Assembly (NCBI GenBank): GCA_001801995.1
Contig: MGZB01000015.1
Coordinates: 23,383 to 87,382, forward strand
Source of the DNA: Gammaproteobacteria bacterium RIFOXYD12_FULL_61_37
GTDB taxonomy: Bacteria > Pseudomonadota > Gammaproteobacteria > Chromatiales > Chromatiaceae
Reading direction: 5' to 3'
DNA length: 64,000 bases
Part shown: positions 25,609-33,785 of the stretch, piece after piece
Position numbering within the stretch: the stretch's first letter is position 1
Layout: every line of letters begins with the position of its first letter
Translations under genes and position numbers: made by a program
The notes under the pieces: generated by a model
What the model saw: only the letters and a program-made list of their open reading frames with translations
The model's database searches: none
What the model was told of the DNA's origin: nothing

Positions 25609-26748
25609 CTAAGTCCGGCTTCCCAGCAAAAACAGCCGGAATGCCTGCTCCGTTGCATCCTCCAGCAGCCTTGGCGCATCCGCCATGGCCTGCTCCAGGG
25701 TGATGGGTCCGGGGCAGAGGCTGAAGAGGGCGTCGATGCCGGCCGCTATCAATTTCTCGTGGCCTTCGCCCAGGCTGCCGCCGATGGCGATGCAGGGGAT
25801 ACCCGCAGCCTTGGCTTGGCGGGCGACGGCGGCGGGGGCCTTGCCTCGGGCCGTTTGACCGTCCAGGCGACCCTCGGCGGTGATGACCAGATCGGCCCCG
25901 GCCAGCTTGTCCCGGAATCCGGTCAGATCCAGCACCAGTTCCGCGCCCGGCCGCAGCATGGCGCCGAACAGGCCGTGGAGGCCGCCCCCGGCGCCGCCGG
26001 CGGCCCCAGCACCGGGGAGGTGGTGGATATTCACCCCCAGCTCCCGCGAAATGACCTCGGCGAGATTGGTCAGTCCCCGCTCCAACTGCTCGACCTGCCG
26101 GGCACCGGCCCCCTTTTGCGGGGCGTAGACGCGGGCCGCGCCCTGCTCCCCGAGCAGGGGGTTGTCCACGTCGCTGGCCACTTCAAGGGAAGTTCGGGAA
26201 AGGCGGGGATCAACCCCCGTGAAATCGATGGCGCTGATCCGTTCGAGGGACGCGCCCTCCCCTGCCAGCTCTCGACCCGCATCATCGAGAAAACGCACCC
26301 CCAGGGCCGAGGCTATGCCGGTCCCGCCATCATGGGTGGCGCTGCCGCCGATGCCCAGGAGGATGCGGCTGGCCCCGCGATCCAGGGCGGCGCGGATCAA
26401 TTGACCGGCGCCGAAGGTGCTGGTCTTCAGCGGATCGCGACGATCCGGAGGCAATAGCGCCAATCCCGCCGCGTCGGCCAGCTCGATCAGGGCCAGGCCC
26501 GAGCCTGGGTCGAAGAGAAAGGGGGCATCGATGGGTTCACCCAGGGGGCCTTGGACCCGAGAGGAGAGGGTCTCCAAACCGAGCGCGCCTTGCAGGACCC
26601 GGCGCATGCCGTCGCCCCCATCCGCCACCGGGGCGAGACAGAGTTCGATCTCGGGCATGACCCGCCGCACGCCCCGGCCGATGGCCTCGGCGGCCCCCTG
26701 GGCGTCGAGGGAACCCTTGAGGGCGTTGGGCGCGACGACGATTTTCAA
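25609..26748 (-). CDS. glxK: Glycerate kinase (GlxK/GarK family)
   Basis: About 379 aa. It phosphorylates glycerate to 2-phosphoglycerate in the characterised family. Motifs are KIVVAPNALKGSL, PVADGGDGM, ILLGIGGSATHDGGTGIASALG, and ELVLDLTGFRD. No ATG is well placed. TTG at 26,748 (LKIVVAP) is taken because it starts the conserved domain, but it falls at the very end of repeat A copy 5 (TTGAAAATC). An upstream TTG within the repeat is an alternative. The native start may therefore have been replaced by the element. Confidence 0.85.
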   Translation of the reverse strand: MKIVVAPNALKGSLDAQGAAEAIGRGVRRVMPEIELCLAPVADGGDGMRRVLQGALGLETLSSRVQGPLGEPIDAPFLFDPGSGLALIELADAAGLALLPPDRRDPLKTSTFGAGQLIRAALDRGASRILLGIGGSATHDGGTGIASALGVRFLDDAGRELAGEGASLERISAIDFTGVDPRLSRTSLEVASDVDNPLLGEQGAARVYAPQKGAGARQVEQLERGLTNLAEVISRELGVNIHHLPGAGAAGGAGGGLHGLFGAMLRPGAELVLDLTGFRDKLAGADLVITAEGRLDGQTARGKAPAAVARQAKAAGIPCIAIGGSLGEGHEKLIAAGIDALFSLCPGPITLEQAMADAPRLLEDATEQAFRLFLLGSRT

Positions 26749-26936
26749 CCGCGAAGAACTCAAAGAAATTCCTAGACTTTCATCAGGTTGAACATTTTCA
26801 CCGCCACCCTCAATGTCTCGTGCGTTACCCTGCGGATAAATTCGCACCTACCCGCCCAACCCCTCCTTTTCAAGGAGTGGGCAATATGGGGATGTTGCCC
26901 TTGCGTTCTTCGCGTCCTTTGCGGTTAATCGAGAGG
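26743..26936. repeat. MITE-like repeat family A, copy 5 (different interior)
   Basis: Ends TTCAACCGCGAAGAACTCAA and GTTCTTCGCGTCCTTTGCGG match the family termini. The interior (CACCGCCACCCTCAATGTCT) differs from copies 1-4. It fills the gap between glxK and the EndoU-like gene and abuts the glxK start. Confidence 0.65.
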
Positions 26937-26938
26937 GG

Positions 26939-27784
26939 TCAAAGATTGGAGCAGAGGCAATCCCTGTAGTCCCGTTTGTTCTTTTTGCAATAGGGGCTCT
27001 TCTCCGCCAGGGGGTAGAAGGTCCGCAGGGCTTGCTGCTTGATGACGAAGGTGCTGTAGAAGGGTTCCTTGCCGTCGAGGCGGGTCTCGAACAGACAGGC
27101 CTCTTTGCTGTTCTTGCCGACCCTTTCGTTGGCTTGATTGAAGGCCTGGGTTCCGGCGATGAGGATGTCCTCGGCGCTCATTTCGCGGTTGTAGCCGGTG
27201 AGGCACTTGACGTCGTTGTCCCCCGCTCCGGGGTTCTGGAACTCGACGCTGATGCTGTAGATGGGCGGCCTGATCCGCTCCTTCAGATAGAACTCGCGGC
27301 ACTTGTATTCGGGCCGCGCCTGGGGGTTGGCGTTGAGCCGGCGGTAGCCGGCCCAGCCCTTGTCTTGGGCCTGCCAGTAGCGGGCGGCGTAATGCAGGCC
27401 GCCGAGATCCCTACCTTCGCCCGGCTCACCGCAGAAGACGTGCTTGAAGCCCTTCTGCTCGAACCAGACCCGGCGCAGTTCGCGCGCAAATTGTTCGTTA
27501 TCGCCCGACTGGCTGTAGATGCGGCTATCCAGGGCGGCACGGATGCGCCCCAGCACGGCGGCGTTGGAGGGCCTCAGCATCATGCGTTCGAAATCGACGG
27601 CATCCACCTCGGCGCCCCAGCCACCGCAGAGCTGCAAGACCTCCAGGTCGAAATCGGTCAGGGGCGGATCTTCCGGGGCGTGGAGGGTCCGGGGGTCTTT
27701 ATCGAAAAAGGGCTGAAAGGCGCTCGCCGCGAAGGGCAGCATGAGCGCCAGGAGAAAGAGGGAAATACGGCTGGTCGATGTCAT
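26939..27784 (-). CDS. Exported EndoU-like protein
   Basis: 281 aa with a signal peptide (LFLLALMLPFAASA). GFKHVFCGEPGEG has a histidine at 115, and LGGLHYAARYW has a second at 131. These resemble the paired catalytic histidines of EndoU ribonucleases, which also need a later lysine; several are present (e.g. in STFVIKQQ). Cysteines at 118, 194-region and the C-terminal CKKNKRDYRDCLC suggest disulfides. An exported RNase or inactive relative is possible. I found no immunity or secretion gene beside it, so a toxin role is not supported. Confidence 0.55.
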   Translation of the reverse strand: MTSTSRISLFLLALMLPFAASAFQPFFDKDPRTLHAPEDPPLTDFDLEVLQLCGGWGAEVDAVDFERMMLRPSNAAVLGRIRAALDSRIYSQSGDNEQFARELRRVWFEQKGFKHVFCGEPGEGRDLGGLHYAARYWQAQDKGWAGYRRLNANPQARPEYKCREFYLKERIRPPIYSISVEFQNPGAGDNDVKCLTGYNREMSAEDILIAGTQAFNQANERVGKNSKEACLFETRLDGKEPFYSTFVIKQQALRTFYPLAEKSPYCKKNKRDYRDCLCSNL

Positions 27785-28045
27785 GGCAATTCACCTTGGT
27801 TGATCCGGGACGCGGACAGGATACCGGCCCGGCGCGCGTCTCCGGTCAGTATATCTTGGATCACGGGGATACCGGTCGCCCTCCGATCTGTCAGAACCGG
27901 GCTTGGATACCCGGATAATGGTGAATCAGGGTTTTCTGGAGTAGAACCCCAGAGCACAGGGCGATCCATTAGCCGCCTCCGCCTCGTTTCCGTTCGCCTC
28001 CCCGCAAGAGAGGTTACAAGGCGAGACTTGACCCTTCACGGCTCC

Positions 28046-28132
28046 TTGAAAAATCGGCGAGCGGTATTCAATATCAAGGGCAACGACTACCGGCTGGTGG
28101 TGTCCGTCGCCTATCGGTTTCAGTCTGTGTAT
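28046..28132 (+). pseudogene. higB: higB toxin remnant (HigB-type mRNA interferase fragment)
   Basis: In frame the segment reads LKNRRAVFNIKGNDYRLVV then SVAYRFQSVY. This is the conserved middle of HigB-type toxins, where FNIKGNKYRLVV is diagnostic. The frame then runs into the GGGTCTGACCCCTTTG repeat, and the C-terminal GTH-x-x-YD part is missing. No start with the usual N-terminal half is present. About 70 bases further, GGAGGTGAATATGTCGTGGA looks like the start of a following antitoxin gene, also cut by repeat sequence. This is a dead toxin-antitoxin locus. Confidence 0.6.
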
Positions 28133-28170
28133 GGAACAAAAGGGTCTGACCCCTTTGTTCTTTCATTAAG

Positions 28171-28199
28171 TATATTTAGTAAAGTGTCACCGTAATTCC
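28171..28199. repeat. Repeat F half copy (F1)
   Basis: One arm of the palindromic family F (TATTTAGTAAAGTGTCACCG plus TAATTC). The left arm is absent and replaced by the CCCTTTGTTCTTTCATTAAG motif. Confidence 0.8.
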
Positions 28200-28398
28200 T
28201 AAATGGAGGTGAATATGTCGTGGAACAAGGGGGGGGGCGGACCCCTTTGTTCTTTCATTAAGCCCGGCAGGGTGGGCATGTACACATGCCCACCATTTCC
28301 TGGACTGGTAGGATAATGCCAAATTTCTATCGTGGGGAAAGCGGGGAAAGGGGACGGATTTTGGGAATAAAGGGGTCTGACTTTGTTCTTTCATTAAG

Positions 28399-28426
28399 TA
28401 TATTTAGTAAAGTGTCACCGTAATTC
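28399..28426. repeat. Repeat F half copy (F2)
   Basis: Same single arm as F1 (TATTTAGTAAAGTGTCACCG), again preceded by TTTGTTCTTTCATTAAG, about 230 bases downstream. It lies 38 bases before the AT-rich ORF. Confidence 0.8.
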
Positions 28427-28463
28427 TTTTTCCGCATTCGAGTCAGAACCTCAATAGGCAGAC

Positions 28464-29060
28464 ATGAACACCAATATAACAAAGTGGATATATATCATGG
28501 TCTCGCCGACATATCTATATGCATCATATATATTCGCGACGGCTTTCTCAGTTAATAGGATGCACATATGGTTTAGCAGAATGACTGCAATTTCATCGAT
28601 AGCCATTCTATTGGTTTTCTTGCTTTATCCAATCTATCTTGCAACAAGAAAGAAGGTATTGAAGTCAATCGTATTTATTGCAATTCAGATTATTGTGTTT
28701 GTTACATTCAAGGCCGTGCTCAATGCCTATGATATTGATAGTGAAAAAATTAATTTCTTAATTAACGAAGACCGTTATGTTTCTCTGATTAAAGAGGCGA
28801 CACCATTTAGGCCTGATAAAGAAGTGTACATAATTAAAATTGAACCACGTTACATGTATTGCGATAGGTATTTGGTGCATGATAAAGGCAATGAGTTTAT
28901 TGATCCAAAGAATGATTATTTTGGTATTGGGCGTACGTATGCCACAACCCAAGAGGGGAAAAAAATTCATGCAGGACGCGATGACGTTCGCGTAAGAAAA
29001 TACAGCAATTACATGTATTTGATAGATTCATGTTCCAGTATCGTTAATTCACCAGAATAA
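28464..29060 (+). CDS. AT-rich ORF, predicted membrane protein, unknown
   Basis: 198 aa, strikingly AT-rich next to its GC-rich neighbours, with TTT/ATA/AAT codons common. The N-terminal 90 residues hold three hydrophobic segments (ending VFLLYPIYLA and IVFIAIQIIVFVTF). The rest is a soluble domain with YIIKIEPRYMYCDRYLVHDKGNEF and two cysteines. I do not recognise a family. It lies between repeat F copies and next to a dead toxin locus. Composition and context point to horizontal acquisition. Confidence 0.6.
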   Translation: MNTNITKWIYIMVSPTYLYASYIFATAFSVNRMHIWFSRMTAISSIAILLVFLLYPIYLATRKKVLKSIVFIAIQIIVFVTFKAVLNAYDIDSEKINFLINEDRYVSLIKEATPFRPDKEVYIIKIEPRYMYCDRYLVHDKGNEFIDPKNDYFGIGRTYATTQEGKKIHAGRDDVRVRKYSNYMYLIDSCSSIVNSPE

Positions 29061-29070
29061 GGGTAGCCCA

Positions 29071-29154
29071 ATGAGTACTGTATTTAAGTCTGAGGTCAAG
29101 GCAACTGTTGATGGGAAGGGGAAAAGGGGACGAATTACGGTGACACTTTACTAA
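29071..29154 (+). pseudogene. Truncated ORF cut by repeat F
   Basis: ATG 29,071 follows the preceding stop by ten bases with AAGGG upstream. It reads MSTVFKSEVKATVDGKGKRG, then enters repeat F3 and stops. It looks like the 5' end of a second gene of the AT-rich island truncated at the repeat. The original product cannot be identified. Confidence 0.4.
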
Positions 29155-29196
29155 ATACACTTTATTGAGTGTATTTAGTAAAGTGTCACCGTAACT
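29132..29196. repeat. Repeat F full copy (F3)
   Basis: Palindrome with GAATTACGGTGACACTTTAC on the left and AAAGTGTCACCGTAACTT on the right around CTAAATACACTTTATTGAGT. Confidence 0.9.
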
Positions 29197-29219
29197 TCAA
29201 CCCTCCACCGGGAGGCTGT

Positions 29220-29248
29220 GTAGGGGCGGGTTTCAAACCCGCCCCTAC
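29220..29248. repeat. Short palindromic repeat, family E, copy 2
   Basis: GTAGGGGCGGGTTT and AAACCCGCCCCTAC arms, matching 104-132 and 34,744-34,772. Confidence 0.85.
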
Positions 29249-29311
29249 AGCTGATGATTTTCACGGTAACAATCATGGCGGCTTGCCACCCCGGAGCATA
29301 AAAATGCCAAT

Positions 29312-29356
29312 GTAGGTCGGCCTTCAGGCCGACTGTCGCCCTGAAGGGCGACCTAC
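29312..29356. repeat. Short palindromic repeat, family D, copy 2 (compound)
   Basis: GTAGGTCGGCCTTCAGGCC is followed by GACTGTCGCCCTGAAGGGCG and ACCTAC, so two nested palindromes share the outer GTAGGTCG/CGACCTAC ends. Between 29,250 and 29,512 I see no gene, only this repeat and the fragment CGCATCGCCATGATCGTTAG. Confidence 0.8.
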
Positions 29357-29512
29357 AGTATTTTCACGGTAAAGTGGGGTCCACTTTATCCACTGGGGTG
29401 GCGCATCGCCATGATCGTTAGCTGAATCGCGCTCTTCATGGTTGGGGCAAGGTTTTTGGGGTTATCATTTGACCCGCCCGCGTCCCATCACCTTCGGTCA
29501 AAAGGGGAAACC

Positions 29513-30706
29513 ATGTTTACGAAATCCGCTGTCGGCGTCAGCCATCACAGAAATCCCAAGGTAGCCGCCCGCGAGGCGTGCGAAGCGGCCTTGAAGCGCG
29601 CCGGTATCGAGGGCCGGCCCGATTTCGTCTTCATGTTTGCCTCGGTGGGATACGACCAGCGGACACTGGTCGAGGCGGTCCGGGAGCTGACCGGCAACGC
29701 ACCCCTGGCGGGCTGTTCCGGCGAGGGGATCATCACCCAGGGGGAGAGCGACGAGAGCAACTTCACGGTCGGCGTGATGACGGTGCAGTCGGATGAAATC
29801 CGCTTCACCCATGCCATGGCCCTGAACACCACGGGATCGCACCTGGATACCGGCAAGGCAGTTGCCGAGGCGCTGAGGCCCCATGCCAGCGATGCGATCA
29901 TCGGCATGATCGTGCTGGCGGAGGGACTCCAGTTCAATTACGACCAGTTCAGGCAATCCTTCGCCGAGCACTTCCCCGAGGGCGACCAGGTACTCCTGTT
30001 CGGCGGCATGGCGGCGGACAACTGGGCCATGAAGGAGACCTTTCAGTACTTCGACGGCCAGGTCCATACCAACGCGGTCATGGGGGTGCTCATGACCGGT
30101 TCCCTGCGCATCGCCCATTCCGTGGGCCATGGCTGTGTCCCCATCGGCACCGAGCGCACCGTCACCCGCAGCTTGAACAATGTGATCTACGAGATCGACG
30201 GCAAGCCGGTGCTCGATATCCTCAAGGAATACCTGATGGAGGATGAGGTCGATAACTGGAAGAAGGCGGTGGTCAATCTGAGCTGGGGCCTCAAGGCGAG
30301 CGAGGATATCAAGGGCGAATACGATGAGTTCGTCATCCGCTTCATGCCGGCCCGCGACGAAGAGGCGGGCTCCATTACCATCCCCACTGACATTCCGGAG
30401 GGGACCAGGGTCTGGATGACCCGGCGCGACCACGACAAGATCGCCAAGGGGGTAGAGAAGATCGGCGAGAACGTCCTGAAGCAGCTTGGTGGCGAAAAGC
30501 CCAAGATGGTGTTCCACTTCGACTGTGCCGGGCGCGGCAAGGTGGTCTTTCGCGAGCAGCAGAAACTGGAGGTGCTCAAGACGCTGCAAGGGGCGTTGGG
30601 CGCCCAGGTTCCCTGGCTCGGTTTCTATACCTATGGCGAGATCGGCCCCATCGGCACCTGTAACCAGTTCCACAACTACACCCTCTCGTTGATGGTGCTC
30701 TACTGA
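29513..30706 (+). CDS. FIST-domain sensory protein, NosP-like
   Basis: 397 aa with FIST_N then FIST_C. Visible signatures are VSHHRNPKVAAREACEAALKRAG, DFVFMFASVGYDQRTLVEAV, LAGCSGEGIITQGE, and LFGGMAADNWAM. The C-terminal end is typical: FDCAGRGKV ... GFYTYGEIGPIGTCNQFHNYTLSLMVL. ATG 29,513 has AGGGGAAACC upstream. Stand-alone FIST proteins include NosP, a heme protein that senses NO and controls a co-transcribed hybrid kinase. The next two genes are such a kinase and a GGDEF regulator, which supports that model. Heme binding cannot be shown from sequence alone; a small-molecule (e.g. amino acid) sensor is the alternative. Confidence 0.82.
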   Translation: MFTKSAVGVSHHRNPKVAAREACEAALKRAGIEGRPDFVFMFASVGYDQRTLVEAVRELTGNAPLAGCSGEGIITQGESDESNFTVGVMTVQSDEIRFTHAMALNTTGSHLDTGKAVAEALRPHASDAIIGMIVLAEGLQFNYDQFRQSFAEHFPEGDQVLLFGGMAADNWAMKETFQYFDGQVHTNAVMGVLMTGSLRIAHSVGHGCVPIGTERTVTRSLNNVIYEIDGKPVLDILKEYLMEDEVDNWKKAVVNLSWGLKASEDIKGEYDEFVIRFMPARDEEAGSITIPTDIPEGTRVWMTRRDHDKIAKGVEKIGENVLKQLGGEKPKMVFHFDCAGRGKVVFREQQKLEVLKTLQGALGAQVPWLGFYTYGEIGPIGTCNQFHNYTLSLMVLY

Positions 30707-30718
30707 GTTGAAAGAAGA

Positions 30719-30808
30719 ATCGACAGGATTGCAGGATTCGCAAGATTTACAGGTTTATTTCAAATAGATCCTGTAAATCCTGCGAATCCTATTAATCCTG
30801 TCAAATCA
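30719..30808. repeat. Inverted repeat family G, copy 1
   Basis: GACAGGATTGCAGGATTCGC and its mirrored GCGAATCCTATTAATCCTGTC with an inner ATTTACAGG/CCTGTAAAT pair. A related copy is at 49,909-49,991. It lies in the gap between the FIST gene and the hybrid kinase. It could form a long hairpin in the operon mRNA. Confidence 0.8.
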
Positions 30809-30827
30809 TCAGATTAGGGTAATCAGT

Positions 30828-33785
30828 ATGCAGGGAATAGACTCAGAGCTGGAGGCGAAATATCAGCGGGCCATAGAGCAGGTCGAGCGGCTCTCCGATC
30901 AGGTGAAGCGCCTGACCAAGACGGAGAGTGAGCTATACAGCTTTCAGGAGGCCTTCGACAGCCAGTTGCGTATCTATCGCAAGCTCTATGAGTTCAGCAA
31001 GGAGCTGGTCTCGACCCTGGACCCCGAGGTAGTGCTCAAGAACACGGTCCATTTCGTTCTCTATGAACTCAATTTCGAGCGCTGCGTCATCCTGACCCCG
31101 GACGACTCCGGCGCCATCTTCCGGGTCAGGGTCTTCGACGGTTATTACGACGGGGCCAGGACCGTCGCCCAGGTCCGTTTCAGCCGGGACGATCCTGCCA
31201 TTCAGACGGCCTTGCAACATACCCTGCTCTGTACCTGTTGCTGTAACGAGGATTCGGCCCGGCATATCGGCGAGCAGCTCCTGCTCGACCAGTTTGCCGC
31301 CTTCCCCTTCGGCGGTGAGCCGGGCGATCCCTTCGGTATCCTGGTGGTCGGCAACACCAACGAGAACCTGCCCTACCAGACCCCCGTCCAGACGGACAGC
31401 GAGTTCATGGTCGGGCTGGGCAATCTGTTGAGCCAGGTCTCCAACACCATCAACAACATCCGCTACTACCACGCCCTGGAACATGAGCGCTGGCAGTTGG
31501 CGGACAAGGTGCAGGAGCGCACCAAGGAGCTGACGGAGCAGAACCAGGCCCTGGAGCACACCCTGGAGGCCCTGCGCCTGGCCAAGGAACGTGCCGAGGA
31601 TGCCACCCGGGCAAAAAGCGATTTTCTCGCCAACATGAGCCATGAGATCCGTACCCCGATGAACACCATCATCGGCATGGCCCATTTGATGATGCAGAGT
31701 CAGCTCGAATCCAAGCAGGCCAATTATCTGCGCAAGATCGACAGCGCCTCGCGTTCCCTGCTCGGCATCATCAACGACATCCTGGACCTCTCCAAGATCG
31801 ACGCGGGCAAACTGGAGCTGGAGGAGATCGACTTCAACCTCAGCTCGGTGCTGGAGAACGTCATCAACATGTTCTCCATCCGCACCGAGGAGAAAAATCT
31901 CGACTTCTACGTCACCCTAGACCCACGCATCCCCGGTCATCTCCACGGCGACCCGCTGCGGGTCGAGCAGGTGCTGATCAATATCGCCAGCAACGCGGTC
32001 AAGTTTACCCAGGAGGGGGATGTCGGCATCGACGTGCGTCTGATGGAGTGCGACAACGGCGCCCTGCGCATCCGCATGGAGGTTTACGACACCGGCATCG
32101 GCATGACCCCTGGACAGCAGGCCAAGCTGTTCCAGCCCTTCACCCAGGCCGACACCTCCACCACCCGCAAATTCGGCGGCACCGGCCTGGGGCTGGCCAT
32201 CTCCAAACATCTGACCGAACTCATGGGCGGACGCATCTGGGTTGAAAGTACCGCTGGCGAAGGCAGCCGTTTCTTTGTCGAGATCCCGCTCGGCGTGCAG
32301 GCGGGCGCCGAACCCCCGCCGGTCGATCCCTTGCTGCGAGGCCGCCAGGTGGTAGTGGCCGAAGGCAATGCCCGCTGGCGCGAGATCATCGGTGAACTGC
32401 TGGAAGGCTTCGGCATGAGTGCCCAGATGTGCCTCAGCGGAAAGGAACTGCTGGAGACGCTGGAACAGCGGACTGAACCCTGCGATCTGATCCTGTTGAA
32501 CTGGCGCCTGCCCGATCAGAACCCCATCGGGCTCATCGAGCAACTGCGTCAGCGGATCGTCCCCCTGCCGCCGCTGATGGTGATGACCGGCAGCCTGAGC
32601 CGGGAATCGGTGCTGCAAAAGCTCGAACCCCACGCCATCCGCAACGTCATCCCCAAACCCATGACCGCCCCCATGATGCACCGCGCGCTGCTGGCGGCCT
32701 TCTCCCTGCTCCACGAGGAGCCGGACGAACTGCGGCGCCACTTCTCCAGCCTCAAGCGCGAGCTGCGCACCCGAGGTGGCACCGCCCTTCTTCTGGTGGA
32801 GGACAACCAGTTCAACCGGGAAATCGTCCTCGGACTGCTGGAAGATACGGGCATAGAGGTCGAGTGCGCCGAAAACGGCCGCCAGGCGGTGGACAAGATT
32901 CTGCAACACCCCGGTCACTTCAACCTGGTGCTGATGGACATCCAGATGCCGGTGATGGACGGTTACAAGGCCACCGAGATCATCCGCCGCCACGCCGGGC
33001 GGGAACGGCTGCCCATCATCGCCCTCACGGCCAACGCCATGATTCAGGATGTGGAGCGGACCCGTGAGGCCGGGATGAACGGCCACCTCAACAAACCCAT
33101 CGACGTGCATGAGTTCTATTCCACCCTGCTGCAATACCTGCCGTCCAAGGCCGGCCCGGACGCCATGACCCCTGGCGAGGTCAGCATGTACATCAATACC
33201 CCGGCCATCGACGGCATCAACACCGCCGAACTGATCAGCCGGGTCGGGGGTAACGAGGAGACCCTCTACAAGATACTGGACAGCTTCGCCCTGCAATTCT
33301 GCGATGCCCCGGAGCAGATTCTCCGTTTGCTGCACGAAGATCCGGCAGGAGCGGAACGCATGGTCCACACCCTCAAGGGAGTGACCGGCAACCTGGGCGC
33401 CAAGGCCGCGTTCAGGGCCGCGAAGGACTTGGACGAGGCCTTCAAGGAAAGGGACCCTGAGCTGTGCATGCCCTTGCTCGCCGAACTGCAACTCCAGCTT
33501 GATTCTCTTTGCGAGGCCATAAAACGGGCATTGGCGGGACGGATGCCGCAACGCGGCAAAGGCAAGCCGCCGATCAGTGCCGAAGAACTGCGGGCGCGCT
33601 ATCAAACCCTGATCGAACCCCTGGGCAAGCACCGGGCGAACCCCTGCAAAGAGGTCATCGGCCAGATCGAATGTTTCGAGCTGCCCGAGCCGGAACAGAC
33701 TTTTTTCGAGCAACTCAGTAAACTTATCGCCTCTTACCGCTACAAACAGGCGTTGCAACTCCTGAATGGACACCTCAATGGCTGA
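30828..33785 (+). CDS. Hybrid histidine kinase (GAF-HisKA-HATPase-REC-REC-Hpt), NahK-like
   Basis: 985 aa, soluble. It has an N-terminal coiled coil (1-55), a GAF-like domain (about 60-205) and a second coil. HisKA has the acceptor in [13 protein letters not shown] near residue 271, and the HATPase ends [12 protein letters not shown] near 450. The first receiver (about 505-625) is degenerate: [10 protein letters not shown] replaces the acidic pair and LILLNWRLP has Asn where Asp is phosphorylated. The second receiver (about 650-770) is complete ([22 protein letters not shown]). An Hpt domain carries [11 protein letters not shown] near 845. It is downstream of the FIST gene and overlaps the GGDEF regulator. 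It is likely inhibited or activated by the FIST protein (inference from NosP/NahK). Confidence 0.9.
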   Translation: MQGIDSELEAKYQRAIEQVERLSDQVKRLTKTESELYSFQEAFDSQLRIYRKLYEFSKELVSTLDPEVVLKNTVHFVLYELNFERCVILTPDDSGAIFRVRVFDGYYDGARTVAQVRFSRDDPAIQTALQHTLLCTCCCNEDSARHIGEQLLLDQFAAFPFGGEPGDPFGILVVGNTNENLPYQTPVQTDSEFMVGLGNLLSQVSNTINNIRYYHALEHERWQLADKVQERTKELTEQNQALEHTLEALRLAKERAEDATRAKSDFLANMSHEIRTPMNTIIGMAHLMMQSQLESKQANYLRKIDSASRSLLGIINDILDLSKIDAGKLELEEIDFNLSSVLENVINMFSIRTEEKNLDFYVTLDPRIPGHLHGDPLRVEQVLINIASNAVKFTQEGDVGIDVRLMECDNGALRIRMEVYDTGIGMTPGQQAKLFQPFTQADTSTTRKFGGTGLGLAISKHLTELMGGRIWVESTAGEGSRFFVEIPLGVQAGAEPPPVDPLLRGRQVVVAEGNARWREIIGELLEGFGMSAQMCLSGKELLETLEQRTEPCDLILLNWRLPDQNPIGLIEQLRQRIVPLPPLMVMTGSLSRESVLQKLEPHAIRNVIPKPMTAPMMHRALLAAFSLLHEEPDELRRHFSSLKRELRTRGGTALLLVEDNQFNREIVLGLLEDTGIEVECAENGRQAVDKILQHPGHFNLVLMDIQMPVMDGYKATEIIRRHAGRERLPIIALTANAMIQDVERTREAGMNGHLNKPIDVHEFYSTLLQYLPSKAGPDAMTPGEVSMYINTPAIDGINTAELISRVGGNEETLYKILDSFALQFCDAPEQILRLLHEDPAGAERMVHTLKGVTGNLGAKAAFRAAKDLDEAFKERDPELCMPLLAELQLQLDSLCEAIKRALAGRMPQRGKGKPPISAEELRARYQTLIEPLGKHRANPCKEVIGQIECFELPEPEQTFFEQLSKLIASYRYKQALQLLNGHLNG

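Larger units (their letters stand above)
27785..28463. other. Scar region: degenerate repeats and gene remnants
   Basis: No intact gene. It contains the higB remnant (28,046-28,132) and a possible higA start near 28,215. Three copies of a GGTCTGAC/CCCTTTGTTCTTTCATTAAG motif lie near 28,143, 28,239 and 28,375. Half copies of repeat F end at 28,199 and 28,426. Sequence quality falls from GC-rich to mixed composition toward 28,464. Confidence 0.6.

Noticed and set aside
26939..27784. Contact-dependent or polymorphic toxin system around the EndoU-like protein
   Set aside because: No delivery domains, immunity gene or secretion partner nearby.
27032..28195. 387-aa plus-strand ORF over the EndoU-like gene
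   Set aside because: Most of it is antisense to a gene with a signal peptide; only its last third, over 28,046-28,132, reads the real higB remnant.
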